Below are positions 45,666 to 55,831 of a DNA stretch of 64,000 nt, piece after piece. Made by a program: the position numbers and the translations under genes. Location of the stretch: the NCBI RefSeq assembly GCF_020023385.1, contig NZ_JAIQCL010000010.1, forward strand, positions 332 to 64,331. Reading direction: 5' to 3'. Numbering within the stretch: position 1 is the first letter of the stretch; each line of letters opens with the position of its first letter. The DNA is from Planococcus circulans (GTDB lineage: Bacteria; Bacillota; Bacilli; Bacillales_A; Planococcaceae). The notes under the pieces are model-generated. The model saw nothing but the letters and a program-made list of their open reading frames with translations, had not been told where the DNA came from and made no database searches.

Positions 45666-46949
45666 TTAAACTCCGCTTTCTACCTGGCTTTCCTTAGCGA
45701 ACCGTGCTGCACTTTGGCCGGCGACATTGCCGGTCACGAGTGCAGATGTGATGTTGTAGCCACCGGTATAACCATGGATATCCAAAATTTCACCGCAGAA
45801 ATACAAGCCCGGTTTCTTTTTGGAAGCCATCGTCTTCGGTTCAATTTCCTTGATGGACACACCGCCGCCGGTAACAAAAGCTTTCTCAATCGGCTGAGTG
45901 CCGTTGACAAACATGCTGAAAGCAGTCAATTGCTGCGCAAATGCACGCACTTTATCGCTGGCAAGTTCCGCGCCGGTCAATTGAGGATCTATCTCTGCAC
46001 GCGCAAGAAGGAATAGCAGCCAGCGCTCCTGTGCTAGGCTCTTCCAGACATTTTTCAGCGATTTTTTCGGTTCGTCCTTCATCATCTTAAAGAGCAACTG
46101 GAAAGCGGACTCCGCATTTTCATCCGGAAGGGTATTGATGCGCATTTCAACAGGCTGGCCGCCGTTTTTCTTCATTTCCTTGACGACATACTGGCTGCAG
46201 CGCAACACTGCAGGTCCACTCAATCCGAAATGGGTAAACAGCATATCCATTTGATGTGTCACGAGAACTTTGCCTTTTTTATTCAAGACGGTTACAGCTG
46301 CATCACGCAGCGCAAGGCCTTGAAGTTCCTTGCTGACGATAAACGGTTCTTTCGACAGCAGCGGCACCTCGGTCGGGTAAAGGTCGGTGACAGTATGCCC
46401 CGCTTTTTCCGCCCAAGGGTAGCCGTCTCCCGTAGAGCCCGTTTGAGGGACCGCTTTTCCGCCTACCGCTACGACGATTGCTTTAGAGGTATACTCTTCG
46501 CCGGTGTGCAGGCGGACACCTGTTACTTTGTCATCCGTCATCAACAGCTTCTTGACAGGCGAGTCGAGCAGCACGGTGACATTCAGCCGGTCCATTTCCT
46601 TGAACATGGCATCAGCCACATCCTGTGCGCGGTTGGATACCGGGAACATCCGGCCGTGATCTTCTTCCTTTAAAGCGACGCCGAGTCCTTCGAAAAAAGA
46701 AATGATGTCTTCATTATTGAATACGGAAAACGGACTGTGCAGAAAACGGCCGTTCCCTGGAATATGTTTCACAATTTCGTCAAGAGGCAGGCGATTGGTC
46801 ACATTGCAGCGCCCACCGCCGGAAATGATTAATTTTTTCCCTAATTTTTTACCCTTTTCGATCAATAAAACCTTTTGGTTATTGGAAGCTGCGGCAATCG
46901 ATGCCATTAAACCGGAGGGACCCCCGCCGATGATTATAACGTCATACAT
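45666..46949 (-). CDS. ytfP: NAD(P)/FAD-dependent oxidoreductase (YtfP / BaiN-type, HI0933 family)
   Basis: Flavoprotein of 427 residues. The FAD-binding dinucleotide fold [17 protein letters not shown] opens the protein, followed by GGGRCNVTN and, near the C-terminus, [18 protein letters not shown] and [16 protein letters not shown]. The physiological substrate of this family is unclear. I start at ATG 46949 (MYDVIII); a GTG at 46988 would add 13 residues, and neither has a strong SD. It is divergent from the flippase gene. Confidence 0.82.
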   Translation of the reverse strand: MYDVIIIGGGPSGLMASIAAASNNQKVLLIEKGKKLGKKLIISGGGRCNVTNRLPLDEIVKHIPGNGRFLHSPFSVFNNEDIISFFEGLGVALKEEDHGRMFPVSNRAQDVADAMFKEMDRLNVTVLLDSPVKKLLMTDDKVTGVRLHTGEEYTSKAIVVAVGGKAVPQTGSTGDGYPWAEKAGHTVTDLYPTEVPLLSKEPFIVSKELQGLALRDAAVTVLNKKGKVLVTHQMDMLFTHFGLSGPAVLRCSQYVVKEMKKNGGQPVEMRINTLPDENAESAFQLLFKMMKDEPKKSLKNVWKSLAQERWLLFLLARAEIDPQLTGAELASDKVRAFAQQLTAFSMFVNGTQPIEKAFVTGGGVSIKEIEPKTMASKKKPGLYFCGEILDIHGYTGGYNITSALVTGNVAGQSAARFAKESQVESGV

Positions 46950-47077
46950 AAAATAAGAACTCGCTTTCGTTTTTCTTTCAGTATACACGATGATGCGAAA
47001 CTCGTTGAGTAATTTCTTCTATAGGTGTAAACTATCGTGTAGATTGCTTTTATCATGAACAAGTCAGGAAGTGCAAA

Positions 47078-48682
47078 ATGTCGTCATTAATTAAAGGTAC
47101 AGCCATCTTAACCTTGGGTTTGTTTTTATCAAAAATCCTTGGCGTTATTTATATCATCCCGTTCTACAGCATGGTGGGAGAAGACAATATCGGTCTTTAT
47201 CAATACGCATACATACCGTATAACCTGATGCTGGCACTGGCCATTTCAGGAGCCCCGATCGCTTTCTCGAAATTCACCGCCAAATACAATTCCCTCGGAG
47301 ATTATGAAACCGGAAGGAGATTATTGAAGTCAGGCCTCTTGACCATGATGGTCACCGGCTTTGTTGCTTTCCTCCTGCTTTACCTCTTTGCAGAACCGCT
47401 TGCCCGCATCACCATTTCCGAAGATGAAAGAATCTATTCAGTCGGGGATGTTACGGAAGCGATCCGTTGGGTCAGTTTTGCGTTGATCGTCGTTCCATTC
47501 ATGAGTCTATGGAGAGGGTTTTTCCAAGGCTATAACTACATGATGCCAACGGCGGTTTCGCAGCTGGTCGAGCAGATTGTCCGCATCATTTTCCTATTGG
47601 GCGGAGCGTTTGCGGTCATCTATATTTTTGGCGGCACACCGAAAACAGCCATTCAATTTGCTGTATTGTCTGCGGCCGTTGGAGCACTTGGCGGAATCGT
47701 CACATTGGCTTATTTCTGGAAAAAGAAAAAGCCGGAATACAATCGCCTCTTGGCCAATTCAGTTGAATCCTACGATGTTAAATTGCGGGATATGTACAAA
47801 GAAATCGTCATCTATGCGATTCCTGTCATTTTCCTCGGCATCGCCAATCCTTTGTTCCAATTTGTCGATCTGATGACTTTCAACCGGGCGATGAGTTCCG
47901 GCGGCAATTTCTCAGAAATCGACCTGCTTGGAATTTTGAACTTGACGGCCCATAAGCTGGTCATGATTCCGGTCATGCTGGCCACTGGATTTTCAATGGC
48001 CTTGATTCCGTTGATCACCAAGCATTTTACCCGCAATGAACATCTTCAAGTGTCGCGGACACTGGACCAGTCAATACAGGTCCTGCTGTTCCTGACTTTG
48101 CCTGCCGTTATCGGCATGACGATGTTATCCGACGAACTGTATCATGTCTTCTATGAAGTCAGTGATGTAGGTTCTGAAATCCTGGCTCATTACTTGCCGG
48201 TGGCTATTCTGTTTGCGGCCTTCCCGGTAACGGCCTCAATCCTCCAGGGCATCAACAAACAAAAATGGATCATCATCAACTTAACTCTCGGCTTATTGTT
48301 GAAATGGATTTTGAACACTCCGCTCATCGAACGTTTTGAAACAGATGGCGCCATCGCAGCGACGATTATCGGCTATCTGGTGGCCATCGGCATGAATATG
48401 CTGGTCATCGTCAAAACGATGAACTATCGCTCGCAGATGGTCGGAAGACGTGTCATCTTGATCGTTATCCTGAATCTGATCATGGCCGGTGCGGTTTACC
48501 TGGTGATGTCAGGTTTGGATCTATTCATCGGGCTGGACAATAAATTCCTGTCAATGCTGCGCATTATCCTGATCGGTGGCGTGGGTGCCATCGTTTACGG
48601 TTATCTCGGTTTGAAAACCGGCTTGGCGCAAAAATTGCTTGGCTCGAAAATAACAAGAATTTCCCGGAAATTAGGCTTTTAG
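47078..48682 (+). CDS. ytgP: Lipid II flippase / oligosaccharide flippase family protein (YtgP, MurJ-like)
   Basis: MOP-superfamily membrane protein of 534 residues with about 14 helices. LIKGTAILTLGLFLSKILGVIYIIPFY, SLWRGFFQGYNYMMPTAVSQLVEQIVRI and ILQGINKQKW are characteristic of YtgP, the B. subtilis protein shown to replace MurJ in lipid II export; SpoVB is a close paralogue. AGGAAG six bases before the ATG fixes the start. The rsuA-type gene follows 10 bases later and is probably cotranscribed. Confidence 0.9.
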   Translation: MSSLIKGTAILTLGLFLSKILGVIYIIPFYSMVGEDNIGLYQYAYIPYNLMLALAISGAPIAFSKFTAKYNSLGDYETGRRLLKSGLLTMMVTGFVAFLLLYLFAEPLARITISEDERIYSVGDVTEAIRWVSFALIVVPFMSLWRGFFQGYNYMMPTAVSQLVEQIVRIIFLLGGAFAVIYIFGGTPKTAIQFAVLSAAVGALGGIVTLAYFWKKKKPEYNRLLANSVESYDVKLRDMYKEIVIYAIPVIFLGIANPLFQFVDLMTFNRAMSSGGNFSEIDLLGILNLTAHKLVMIPVMLATGFSMALIPLITKHFTRNEHLQVSRTLDQSIQVLLFLTLPAVIGMTMLSDELYHVFYEVSDVGSEILAHYLPVAILFAAFPVTASILQGINKQKWIIINLTLGLLLKWILNTPLIERFETDGAIAATIIGYLVAIGMNMLVIVKTMNYRSQMVGRRVILIVILNLIMAGAVYLVMSGLDLFIGLDNKFLSMLRIILIGGVGAIVYGYLGLKTGLAQKLLGSKITRISRKLGF

Positions 48683-48692
48683 GAGTGACAGC

Positions 48693-49406
48693 ATGCGTAT
48701 AGACAAATACCTATCCAATATGGGCTTCGGTTCCAGAAAAGAAGTCAAGATCCTGCTGAAGACAAAAGCGGTGGAAGTGAACGGCGAAGTCGTCCGTGAC
48801 CCGAAAGTCCATGTCGATGAACACGCTGACCAAGTGCTGGTCGACGGAGAGCCGGTTGCCTATACCGAGTTCATCTATCTGCTGATGAACAAACCACAGG
48901 ACGTCATTTCGGCGACAGAAGATAAATACGATCAGACAGTCATAGATCTGTTGGCGGAAGAAGACCGGCATTTCGAACCGTTTCCGGTCGGACGTCTGGA
49001 TAAGGATACCGAAGGGTTCCTGTTGCTGACCAATGATGGTAAATTGGCACATGAATTACTGTCGCCCAAAAAGCATGTGGACAAAACCTATTATGCGAAG
49101 ATCGAAGGAATTGTTACAGAAGAAGATACAAAAGCATTCGAGGAGGGCGTCACGCTGGACGACGGTTATGTAACGAAGCCCGCCAGCCTCAACATTCTCG
49201 AAAGCGGTGCTTTTTCCAAAATCGAATTGACCATCACAGAAGGCAAGTTCCACCAGGTTAAGCGGATGTTCGAGAGTGTCGGCAAACAGGTGGTTTACTT
49301 GAAGCGTTTATCGATGGGACCGTTAAGCCTTGATCCGGAGCTTGATCTCGGGGAATACCGGCATTTGACGGAAGAAGAAGTAAACAGTTTAAAACAAAGA
49401 AAATGA
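48693..49406 (+). CDS. rsuA: 16S rRNA pseudouridine synthase (RsuA family)
   Basis: Pseudouridine synthase of 237 residues with an N-terminal S4 RNA-binding domain (about 1-60) and the catalytic motif GRLDKDTEG carrying Asp103. FHQVKRMFESVG and YLKRLSMGPL are conserved. The RsuA branch modifies U516 of 16S rRNA; distinction from RluB/E-type enzymes rests on overall resemblance. It lies in an operon with the flippase gene, as in Bacillus. Confidence 0.87.
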   Translation: MRIDKYLSNMGFGSRKEVKILLKTKAVEVNGEVVRDPKVHVDEHADQVLVDGEPVAYTEFIYLLMNKPQDVISATEDKYDQTVIDLLAEEDRHFEPFPVGRLDKDTEGFLLLTNDGKLAHELLSPKKHVDKTYYAKIEGIVTEEDTKAFEEGVTLDDGYVTKPASLNILESGAFSKIELTITEGKFHQVKRMFESVGKQVVYLKRLSMGPLSLDPELDLGEYRHLTEEEVNSLKQRK

Positions 49407-49434
49407 CCGCATAGCTGCGGTCATTTTCTTTGTT
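49391..49434. terminator. Bidirectional terminator with perfect 20-bp stem
   Basis: Arms 49391-49410 and 49415-49434 are exactly complementary around TAGC and overlap the last codons of the rsuA-type gene. It ends it and the convergent ytzE transcript. Confidence 0.9.
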
Positions 49435-49446
49435 TAGGAAATCTTT

Positions 49447-49668
49447 TCAGGACGTCATTTTCACTTTCCGTTGCGTCGTTGTCCATTTGCCTCGAGTTGG
49501 GCTGGTCACCAAGTCGTTAAAGGCTAACACATTCAAATCTCTTTGAATGGTGCGAGGAGTGATGCCGAATTCGTCGACAAGATCTTGCGTCGTTACAGTC
49601 CCATTTTCGAGAATGTACTTATACATATCTTTAATTCGAATGAGCATGCGATCGGTTGTAGGTTTCAT
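49447..49668 (-). CDS. ytzE: DeoR-type HTH domain protein YtzE
   Basis: A 73-residue protein made almost only of a DeoR-like winged helix (RIKDMYKYILENGTVTTQDLVDEFGITPRTIQRDLNVLAFNDLV), without a sugar-binding domain. This matches B. subtilis YtzE in size and location. It may be a small DNA-binding regulator. AAGGAG lies upstream of the ATG with a slightly long gap. Confidence 0.85.
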   Translation of the reverse strand: MKPTTDRMLIRIKDMYKYILENGTVTTQDLVDEFGITPRTIQRDLNVLAFNDLVTSPTRGKWTTTQRKVKMTS

Positions 49669-49971
49669 AGTAATAGAACCACTCCTTCATCTTTTTTCCC
49701 ATTGGCAAAGACTAGCGGACGATGTGCTGAGGTTTATACAGCAGGTTTATGATAGATGCCAAAGACAGCCCCTTTTCCTAAAAAGATGTGTCATTCTTAC
49801 TAGTCTGACAATTAGATTATAGCGGAAAAACATCTCGAATTCTAGGATTTTCCTTTATTTTTACACAAAAATAACATTAGAAAGACAGAATTTTTTATGC
49901 AAATTAGAGACAAATTCTTTAAATTACTGAAAAAAGGTGTACAATAGCCATAACAAAAAGGAGTGTGAAAC
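49669..49971. promoter_or_regulatory. Intergenic region between ytzE and pepV
   Basis: About 300 A+T-rich bases without a gene. A possible pepV promoter is TTTAAA, 17 bp, then TACAAT (49940-49945). No other structure was seen. Confidence 0.4.
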
Positions 49972-51345
49972 ATGGATTGGCTGCTAGAAGCAACAAAACG
50001 CAAAGAAACCATGCTGCGTGAATTACAGGAATTAGTGGCAATTCCCAGCGTGTTGAGTGACGAAACAACGCCAACAGCTCCTTTTGGAAAAGAAGTTAAG
50101 CAGGCATTGGATTGGTTTTTGGAAAAAGGAAGAGAGCAAGGCTATTCGGTAAAAAATGTAGCGGATGTCGCAGGACATCTGGAAATTGGACAAGGTGAAG
50201 AATTACTCGGAATTTTAGGGCATGTCGATGTCGTGCCGGTTGGCGAAGGGTGGACCAAAGACCCGTTCGGTGGAGAAATTCAGGACGGTCGTCTTTATGG
50301 CCGCGGTGCCATCGATGATAAAGGACCGACAATTGCCGCCTGGACAGCATTGAATATGCTGAAAGATGCGGATGTGGAATTTACCAAACGGATCCGGTTG
50401 ATCATCGGGACCGACGAAGAAAGCGGCTTCCGTTGTGTAGAAGGCTATTTCGAGACGGAAGAAATGCCGACGATGGCGTTTGCGCCAGACGCTGATTTCC
50501 CCATTATCAATGCGGAAAAAGGCATCGCCAATCTGGTTTTTTCGACTTTTTCGATGTATGAAGATGCCATCCTGGAATCATTTATTGCTGGGTACCGGAC
50601 CAATATGGTGCCCGATAAGGCGACAGCCATTTTAAATGGCCAGCTGGAGGAGTGGCAGGAAGAATTCAAGGAGTTTTGCAGAGAGCATCAGGTGACAGGG
50701 GTGGTCGAACAGCATAACGGCTCAACCGAGTTGACCCTTAACGGAAAAGCAGCGCATGCGATGGAACCGGATAACGGCATCAATGCCGGCATTCTTTTGG
50801 CACTGTTTTTGAAGGACCGGTTGGAAGGCGACGGCCAGAAATTTGTTGCATTCGTTGCAGACACGTTCTATCAGGATTCACGGGGCCGCAAGCTCGGCCT
50901 CGATTTTACGGATGAACAGTCAGGGGATACGACATTCAATGCCGGAATTATCCGTTTTGAGAAACACAAAACCGCCATGATCAATGTCAGCATGCGGTAT
51001 TCCGTCAGTTACCCATTTGAAGAGAAGATGGCTGCCTACCAGTTAAAGGATTTCGTAGTGGACATTGCGTCCAATTCTCCGCCTCATTATGTGGACGAAA
51101 ACGATCCGTTCATTAAGACGCTTCAAAACGCGTATGAAAAGCAGACCGGCAGCAAAGCAGAACTAATCGCTATTGGTGGAGGCACCTATGCGCGTGTTTT
51201 GGATAAAGGAGTGGCTTTCGGTATGCTGTTCCCAGGCGAACCGGATGTTGCCCATCAAGCGGATGAATTTGTCGACATCGACAACTTAATTAAAGCGACT
51301 GCGATCTACGCGGAAGCGATTTACCAATTAGCTTGTAAAAAATGA
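49972..51345 (+). CDS. pepV: Dipeptidase PepV (M20 family)
   Basis: Zinc dipeptidase of 457 residues. Metal and catalytic residues lie in GHVDVVPVGEGW, GRGAIDDKGPTIAAW, GTDEESGF and AFAPDADFP, with a C-terminal His in PGEPDVAHQADEF. AAAAGGAG precedes the ATG. Its stop overlaps the next gene's possible upstream start. The pair with D-amino acid aminotransferase suggests linked use of peptides and D-amino acids from the cell wall. Confidence 0.93.
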   Translation: MDWLLEATKRKETMLRELQELVAIPSVLSDETTPTAPFGKEVKQALDWFLEKGREQGYSVKNVADVAGHLEIGQGEELLGILGHVDVVPVGEGWTKDPFGGEIQDGRLYGRGAIDDKGPTIAAWTALNMLKDADVEFTKRIRLIIGTDEESGFRCVEGYFETEEMPTMAFAPDADFPIINAEKGIANLVFSTFSMYEDAILESFIAGYRTNMVPDKATAILNGQLEEWQEEFKEFCREHQVTGVVEQHNGSTELTLNGKAAHAMEPDNGINAGILLALFLKDRLEGDGQKFVAFVADTFYQDSRGRKLGLDFTDEQSGDTTFNAGIIRFEKHKTAMINVSMRYSVSYPFEEKMAAYQLKDFVVDIASNSPPHYVDENDPFIKTLQNAYEKQTGSKAELIAIGGGTYARVLDKGVAFGMLFPGEPDVAHQADEFVDIDNLIKATAIYAEAIYQLACKK

Positions 51346-51356
51346 GGAAAGAGGGA

Positions 51357-52211
51357 ATGGATATGGATATGATATTGCATAATGGAGAGTTTATTCGTGA
51401 AGAGGATTTGGTGATTTCGAAGGAAGATCGCGGCTATCAATTTGGAGACGGGATCTATGAAGTGATTCGCGTTTACGACGGCAATCTGTTTACAGCGAAA
51501 GAGCATATTGACCGCTTTTATGAAAGCGCCGATAAAATCAAAATCGTCATTCCGCATACAAAAGACGTATTCCATAAAATGATGTATGATTTTGTTGAAA
51601 TGAACAATATCGATAATGGCCAGGTTTATGTGCAGATCACCCGTGGTGCCGCAGAACGCCAGCACCAGTTCCCGACTCAGGCAACTCCGGTCATCACCGG
51701 CAATACCAAAACGGTGGAACGCCCGATTGCAAGCATGAAATCCGGCGTAACAGCTAAATTCATCGAAGATATCCGCTGGTTGCGCTGCGACATCAAGAGC
51801 CTGAATCTGCTCGGCAATGTGCTGGCCAAACAGGAAGCTACCGAAGAAGGGTTTTTTGAAGCCATTCTGCATCGTGGTGAAACCGTGACAGAAGGCTGTT
51901 CATCGAATATGTATGGTTTTAAAGATGGCATTCTATATACCCATCCTGCCAATAACCTTATTTTGAATGGCATTACGAGAAGAGTCATTCTTGAGCTGTG
52001 CAAAGAGCTGGACATTCCAGTGGAAGAAATAGCTTTCACGAAAACGCAAGCACTCGAAATGGACGAATTCTTCATGTCTTCCACAACCTCTGAAGTGATG
52101 CCGATCGTTGAAATCGGCGACCAAAAAGTCGGTCAAGGTGTACCCGGGGAATTGACCCGTAAACTGCAGACCGCTTTTGAAGCACGCGTTGGAGTGGGCG
52201 TAAAATCGTAA
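51357..52211 (+). CDS. dat: D-amino acid aminotransferase
   Basis: PLP fold-type IV aminotransferase interconverting D-alanine and D-glutamate. SKEDRGYQFGDGIYEVIRVY, the PLP Lys in CDIKSLNLLGNVLAKQ, and EGCSSNMYGFKDG are diagnostic. The start is uncertain: ATG 51357 (AGGAAAG five bases before) or ATG 51363 (AGAGGG eight bases before), giving 284 or 282 residues. It directly follows pepV in an operon and supplies D-glutamate for peptidoglycan. Confidence 0.92.
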   Translation: MDMDMILHNGEFIREEDLVISKEDRGYQFGDGIYEVIRVYDGNLFTAKEHIDRFYESADKIKIVIPHTKDVFHKMMYDFVEMNNIDNGQVYVQITRGAAERQHQFPTQATPVITGNTKTVERPIASMKSGVTAKFIEDIRWLRCDIKSLNLLGNVLAKQEATEEGFFEAILHRGETVTEGCSSNMYGFKDGILYTHPANNLILNGITRRVILELCKELDIPVEEIAFTKTQALEMDEFFMSSTTSEVMPIVEIGDQKVGQGVPGELTRKLQTAFEARVGVGVKS

Positions 52212-52231
52212 ACAGATACAGTTCTTGAGAA

Positions 52232-52264
52232 AAGTGATTGGCCCCGGCCAATCACTATTTTTTT
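52232..52264 (+). terminator. Terminator after dat
   Basis: AGTGATTGGCC / GGCCAATCACT arms with a 2- to 4-nt loop and seven Ts. Confidence 0.88.
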
Positions 52265-52303
52265 GTGTCTCGTGGCATGGTAAACTGAAGCCAGGTGATG
52301 ACA

Positions 52304-52843
52304 ATGAAACCACATTATTTTATTGGGATAAAAATTCCGTCAGCTATTGCGGAGAAGTTGGATGAAGAGCGGCGCTCCTGGAATTTACAGAGCCATAAAA
52401 GGCAAACGCCGCCGGAGGATATGCATATCACGCTCTTGTTCATCGGCGAAGATGTGCACGATGAAATCGATCAGGTGGAAAAACTGCTTGCAGGGATTGA
52501 TCAGCAGCCATTCAGCCTGACCATTGATGGCATTAAGAAATTCGGCAATCCTGCAACTCCCCGAGTGATTTATGCCTCTCTTGAAGACAGCAAGGAATTG
52601 GAGGAACTGCAGCAGCAGGTGCTCGAAAATCTGAAATCGCTGCAGATCCGCCCTGATTCAAAGAAGTTTGTGCCGCATATTACGTTGGCCAGCAAATGGG
52701 CTGGCGGCGATCCGGCAGAAATGCATTTTTCAGTCGACAAAATGCTATTCGAAGTGACGGAGTTTTCACTGTTTCGAATTGCACCAATGGAAAATCCGCG
52801 TTATCAAAAGATCGCGAATTATCCGTTGAGCACCGGCATTTAA
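52304..52843 (+). CDS. thpR: RNA 2',3'-cyclic phosphodiesterase (2H phosphoesterase, LigT/ThpR)
   Basis: A 179-residue 2H-family phosphodiesterase. The two catalytic HxTL motifs are present as MHITLLFIGE (about residue 41) and PHITLASKW (about residue 125). The enzyme hydrolyses 2',3'-cyclic phosphates on RNA. I start at ATG 52304, six bases after AGGTG; an upstream GTG overlaps the SD. It corresponds to the B. subtilis ytlP position. Confidence 0.88.
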   Translation: MKPHYFIGIKIPSAIAEKLDEERRSWNLQSHKRQTPPEDMHITLLFIGEDVHDEIDQVEKLLAGIDQQPFSLTIDGIKKFGNPATPRVIYASLEDSKELEELQQQVLENLKSLQIRPDSKKFVPHITLASKWAGGDPAEMHFSVDKMLFEVTEFSLFRIAPMENPRYQKIANYPLSTGI

Positions 52844-52864
52844 TACGTCCAAAGGCGAGTGTTT

Positions 52865-53773
52865 ATGAAAACAGTATTTATCATCAATCCGGTCGCGGGT
52901 AATGGCAGAGCGCTAAAGAAATGGCGTCACTTTGAAAAAACCATCCAGTTTCCATTCGAACAGCTCATTACCCGGTTTCCTGGACATGCCACCGAGATAG
53001 CGGCCGGCTTCCGGGAACTGCAGCAGCCAGTCTTGTTGATCGGCTTCGGTGGAGATGGAACCTTGCGTGAAATCGTCGTGGGGGCAGCAGGAGCGAAAGA
53101 GCTGATGATCGGCTCTGTAGCGGCAGGCTCCGGCAATGATTTTGCGAGAGCTTATGGAACGTTCAAAGATGCACAGGAAATTGAACAGTTTCTCAATCAG
53201 CCTTTTTCCCGTAAGGAAGACCTCGGCGAATTTCGCGATGGCGAGGGTTATCAGTTCGTCAGCAGCTCAGGAATCGGCTTTGATGCGGCAATCTCCATTG
53301 CGGTCAACCGGTCGATCATCAAGAAAAAGCTCAACCAGGTCGGCCTCGGGAAACTGATCTATCTGCTTTATGTAGTCAGGACGTTCCTGAAGTTCGAGAA
53401 ATTCACTTTAACCGTGGAAAACGGCGGGACTCCAGTTGTCTATAAAGATGTCTGGCTGGCGACCGTCAGCAACCAACCCTATTTCGGCGGAGGTATGAAA
53501 ATATCCCCGACATCGAAAACAGATGACGGATTGCTTGAATTGACGGTCGTCCACCACATTTCGCGTTTGAAACTCTTGCTGGTTTTTGGTACGGTATTCA
53601 GCGGAGCACATACACGTTTCAAGGAGCTCAGCCAAATGAGCGGCCCGGAATTCCGTCTTTCTACCGACAGACCGATTTGCCGCCATGTGGATGGCGATGA
53701 TGCTGGTATGAGCCCACAAAACGAAACGGTTGTTTATACGGTCGGCCATAAAAAATGGAATTCAATAAATTAA
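52865..53773 (+). CDS. ytlR: Diacylglycerol kinase-family lipid kinase (YtlR-like)
   Basis: A 302-residue lipid kinase with the DAGK catalytic domain: INPVAGNGRALKKW at the N-terminus, the nucleotide loop GFGGDGTLREIVVGA, and GSGNDFARAYG. The C-terminal beta domain ends with HVDGDDAG. The substrate could be diacylglycerol, or another lipid as for YegS/BmrU. The ATG at 52865 follows AAGG by nine bases. It sits between thpR and trmB as ytlR does in B. subtilis. Confidence 0.85.
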   Translation: MKTVFIINPVAGNGRALKKWRHFEKTIQFPFEQLITRFPGHATEIAAGFRELQQPVLLIGFGGDGTLREIVVGAAGAKELMIGSVAAGSGNDFARAYGTFKDAQEIEQFLNQPFSRKEDLGEFRDGEGYQFVSSSGIGFDAAISIAVNRSIIKKKLNQVGLGKLIYLLYVVRTFLKFEKFTLTVENGGTPVVYKDVWLATVSNQPYFGGGMKISPTSKTDDGLLELTVVHHISRLKLLLVFGTVFSGAHTRFKELSQMSGPEFRLSTDRPICRHVDGDDAGMSPQNETVVYTVGHKKWNSIN

Positions 53774-53795
53774 TGGAATAGAAAGAGGATGAAAC

Positions 53796-54446
53796 ATGAG
53801 ATCACGATTTAAACCATGGGCAGCAGATTTAATCGATACACATCCGGAGATCGTCATTCCGGACCCGGAGCAGCAAAAAGGGAAATGGCAGGAAGTATTC
53901 GGCAACAAAAATCCACTTCACATTGAAGCAGGAACCGGCAAAGGCCGTTTTATCATCGGTATGGCAAAAGCCAATCCCGCTATCAATTATATCGGCATCG
54001 AGCTATTCGACAGTGTCATCGTTACGGCGCTCGAGACCATCTTAGAAGAGGAGAAGGGTGTTCCCAACTTGCGCTTATTGAAAGTCAACGCGAAAAACGT
54101 CGCCGATTATTTCGAAAAAGGGGAAGTGGACAGGCTCTACCTGAACTTCTCGGATCCATGGCCGAAAAAGCGTCATGCCAAGCGCAGATTGACACACGAA
54201 TCTTTTTTGAAACTCTATGAAGCGGTATTGCCTAAAAAGGGAGAAGTCCATTTTAAGACCGATAACCGAAAACTTTTTGAATATTCACTTACGAGCATTT
54301 CTGAATATGGTATGTTATTAAAGGATGTCTCATTGGATCTTCACGACAATGAACCTGAATGGAATATCATGACGGAGTACGAAGAGAAGTTTTCGAAAAA
54401 AGGCCAGCCGATTTACCGGTTGGAAGCACAGTTTTCAGTTAGTTGA
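53796..54446 (+). CDS. trmB: tRNA (guanine-N7-)-methyltransferase
   Basis: Rossmann-fold methyltransferase of 216 residues that makes m7G46 in t[19 protein letters not shown] is the SAM-binding site, [11 protein letters not shown] follows, and [17 protein letters not shown] is the highly conserved TrmB motif. AAAGAGG precedes the ATG. It is in the same run as thpR, the lipid kinase and ytnP. Confidence 0.95.
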   Translation: MRSRFKPWAADLIDTHPEIVIPDPEQQKGKWQEVFGNKNPLHIEAGTGKGRFIIGMAKANPAINYIGIELFDSVIVTALETILEEEKGVPNLRLLKVNAKNVADYFEKGEVDRLYLNFSDPWPKKRHAKRRLTHESFLKLYEAVLPKKGEVHFKTDNRKLFEYSLTSISEYGMLLKDVSLDLHDNEPEWNIMTEYEEKFSKKGQPIYRLEAQFSVS

Positions 54447-54468
54447 TCATGACAAGGGGGATTAGGGA

Positions 54469-55323
54469 ATGCAGAAATTTCAATTTCACGAAATGAATCT
54501 GACCTGGCTTGATGGGGGAACGACTTTTTTGGATGGCGGCGCGATGTTTGGGGTAGTGCCGAAAGTAGTTTGGTCAAAACGTTATCCGGTCAATGAAAAA
54601 AACCAAATCGAATTGCCGACACATCCGATCCTGGTCCAATACGATGGCCACAATATCCTGATTGACAGCGGCCTTGGCGCCGGGAAATTGACGGAACGCC
54701 AAATGCGCAACTTAGGGGTTTCTGAACAGTCGCGTGTTGAAGAGGATTTGGCGGAGCTTGGCTTGACGGCTGAAGATATTGATACGGTCCTGATGACCCA
54801 TCTGCACGGAGACCATGCAGCGGGTTTGACGAAATGGCAGGGGGAAGAGTTGGTTTCCGCTTTTCCGAATGCTAAAATCCATGTCTCTGCAGTGGAATGG
54901 AATGAAATGCAGCATCCGAATATCCGTTCACGCAACACCTACTGGAAAGAAAATTGGGAGCCGATCGTCGATCAGGTCGAAACCTTTGAAGGCGAAAAAA
55001 CCTTATTTGGTGCCATTACACTGATCCATACCGGAGGCCATTCCGATGGGCACAGTGTCATCAAGATGACCAGCGGCAATAAAGCCATCCTTCATATGGC
55101 GGATATCATGCCGACGCACGCCCATCAAAATCCATTATGGGTATTGGCATTCGATGATTATCCAATGGATTCGATTTATGCCAAAGAAAAGCTCATGAAA
55201 GAAGCGCTGGAAAACGGCTATTATTTCAGCTTTTACCATGATGCCTATTACCGCATCCTGAAATGGAGTGCGGACGGCAAAGAAATTGTCGAATCACTTG
55301 AGCGCAAAGAAAAAGTCCTATAA
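54469..55323 (+). CDS. ytnP: MBL-fold metallo-hydrolase YtnP (quorum-quenching lactonase family)
   Basis: A 284-residue metallo-beta-lactamase-fold hydrolase. The zinc motif HLHGDHAAG, a further His in [10 protein letters not shown], the bridging Asp in LHMADIM and the last ligand in SFYHDAYY are intact. It resembles B. subtilis YtnP, shown to degrade acyl-homoserine-lactone-type signals. AAGGGGGA precedes the ATG and a bidirectional terminator follows. Confidence 0.9.
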   Translation: MQKFQFHEMNLTWLDGGTTFLDGGAMFGVVPKVVWSKRYPVNEKNQIELPTHPILVQYDGHNILIDSGLGAGKLTERQMRNLGVSEQSRVEEDLAELGLTAEDIDTVLMTHLHGDHAAGLTKWQGEELVSAFPNAKIHVSAVEWNEMQHPNIRSRNTYWKENWEPIVDQVETFEGEKTLFGAITLIHTGGHSDGHSVIKMTSGNKAILHMADIMPTHAHQNPLWVLAFDDYPMDSIYAKEKLMKEALENGYYFSFYHDAYYRILKWSADGKEIVESLERKEKVL

Positions 55324-55353
55324 AAAAGGAGCCGATTCGGCTCCTTTTTTTAT
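55324..55353. terminator. Bidirectional terminator (ytnP / ytzB)
   Basis: AAAAAGGAGCC / GGCTCCTTTTT arms with a short GATTC loop, between convergent genes. Confidence 0.9.
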
Positions 55354-55664
55354 ACCTGTTTGACTTCGATTACTGCGCCTGTAAAAGCATCAGCCAAAAA
55401 CTCGAACTGCTGGAGTTCGTCTTCTTTATGGCGGGTGATGCCGCCTTTATAGACTTCAGTCGTCAACGCATGTTGCTTGTAAGGCTCGGTTTTCATGAAG
55501 ATCCAAGAACCGTCGATTGGGCCTTCTTCTTTAAATGCAGATTTGACTTCTTTCAGTACATCATCTGCCGGGTATAGTTTTTCCTTGCGGTCAACCACTT
55601 CTTTTACCAAATAAGCTGCTGCTACGCCTGTAGCGAATCCAATAAGTAAATCACGATTGTTCAC
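55350..55664 (-). CDS. ytzB: PepSY domain protein YtzB
   Basis: A 104-residue protein with an N-terminal membrane-anchor helix ([15 protein letters not shown]) and one PepSY domain ([46 protein letters not shown]). It matches B. subtilis YtzB. PepSY domains often inhibit proteases; a link to the neighbouring ytoP peptidase is possible but unproven. It is transcribed opposite to its neighbours. Confidence 0.85.
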   Translation of the reverse strand: MNNRDLLIGFATGVAAAYLVKEVVDRKEKLYPADDVLKEVKSAFKEEGPIDGSWIFMKTEPYKQHALTTEVYKGGITRHKEDELQQFEFLADAFTGAVIEVKQV

Positions 55665-55831
55665 TAAAATCCCTCCTCTGCTTACTGGATAAATTGTACC
55701 ATAAATATTTTGAAGGGCGAAATGAAAGCTTGAATGTCGCTAATCTTTCGAAAAACGAATTATATAACTGGAAATTGTCAGACAGAAGCTCTAAACTTAA
55801 TAGAGGTAATTTATTTAGGAGGAACTTTGAT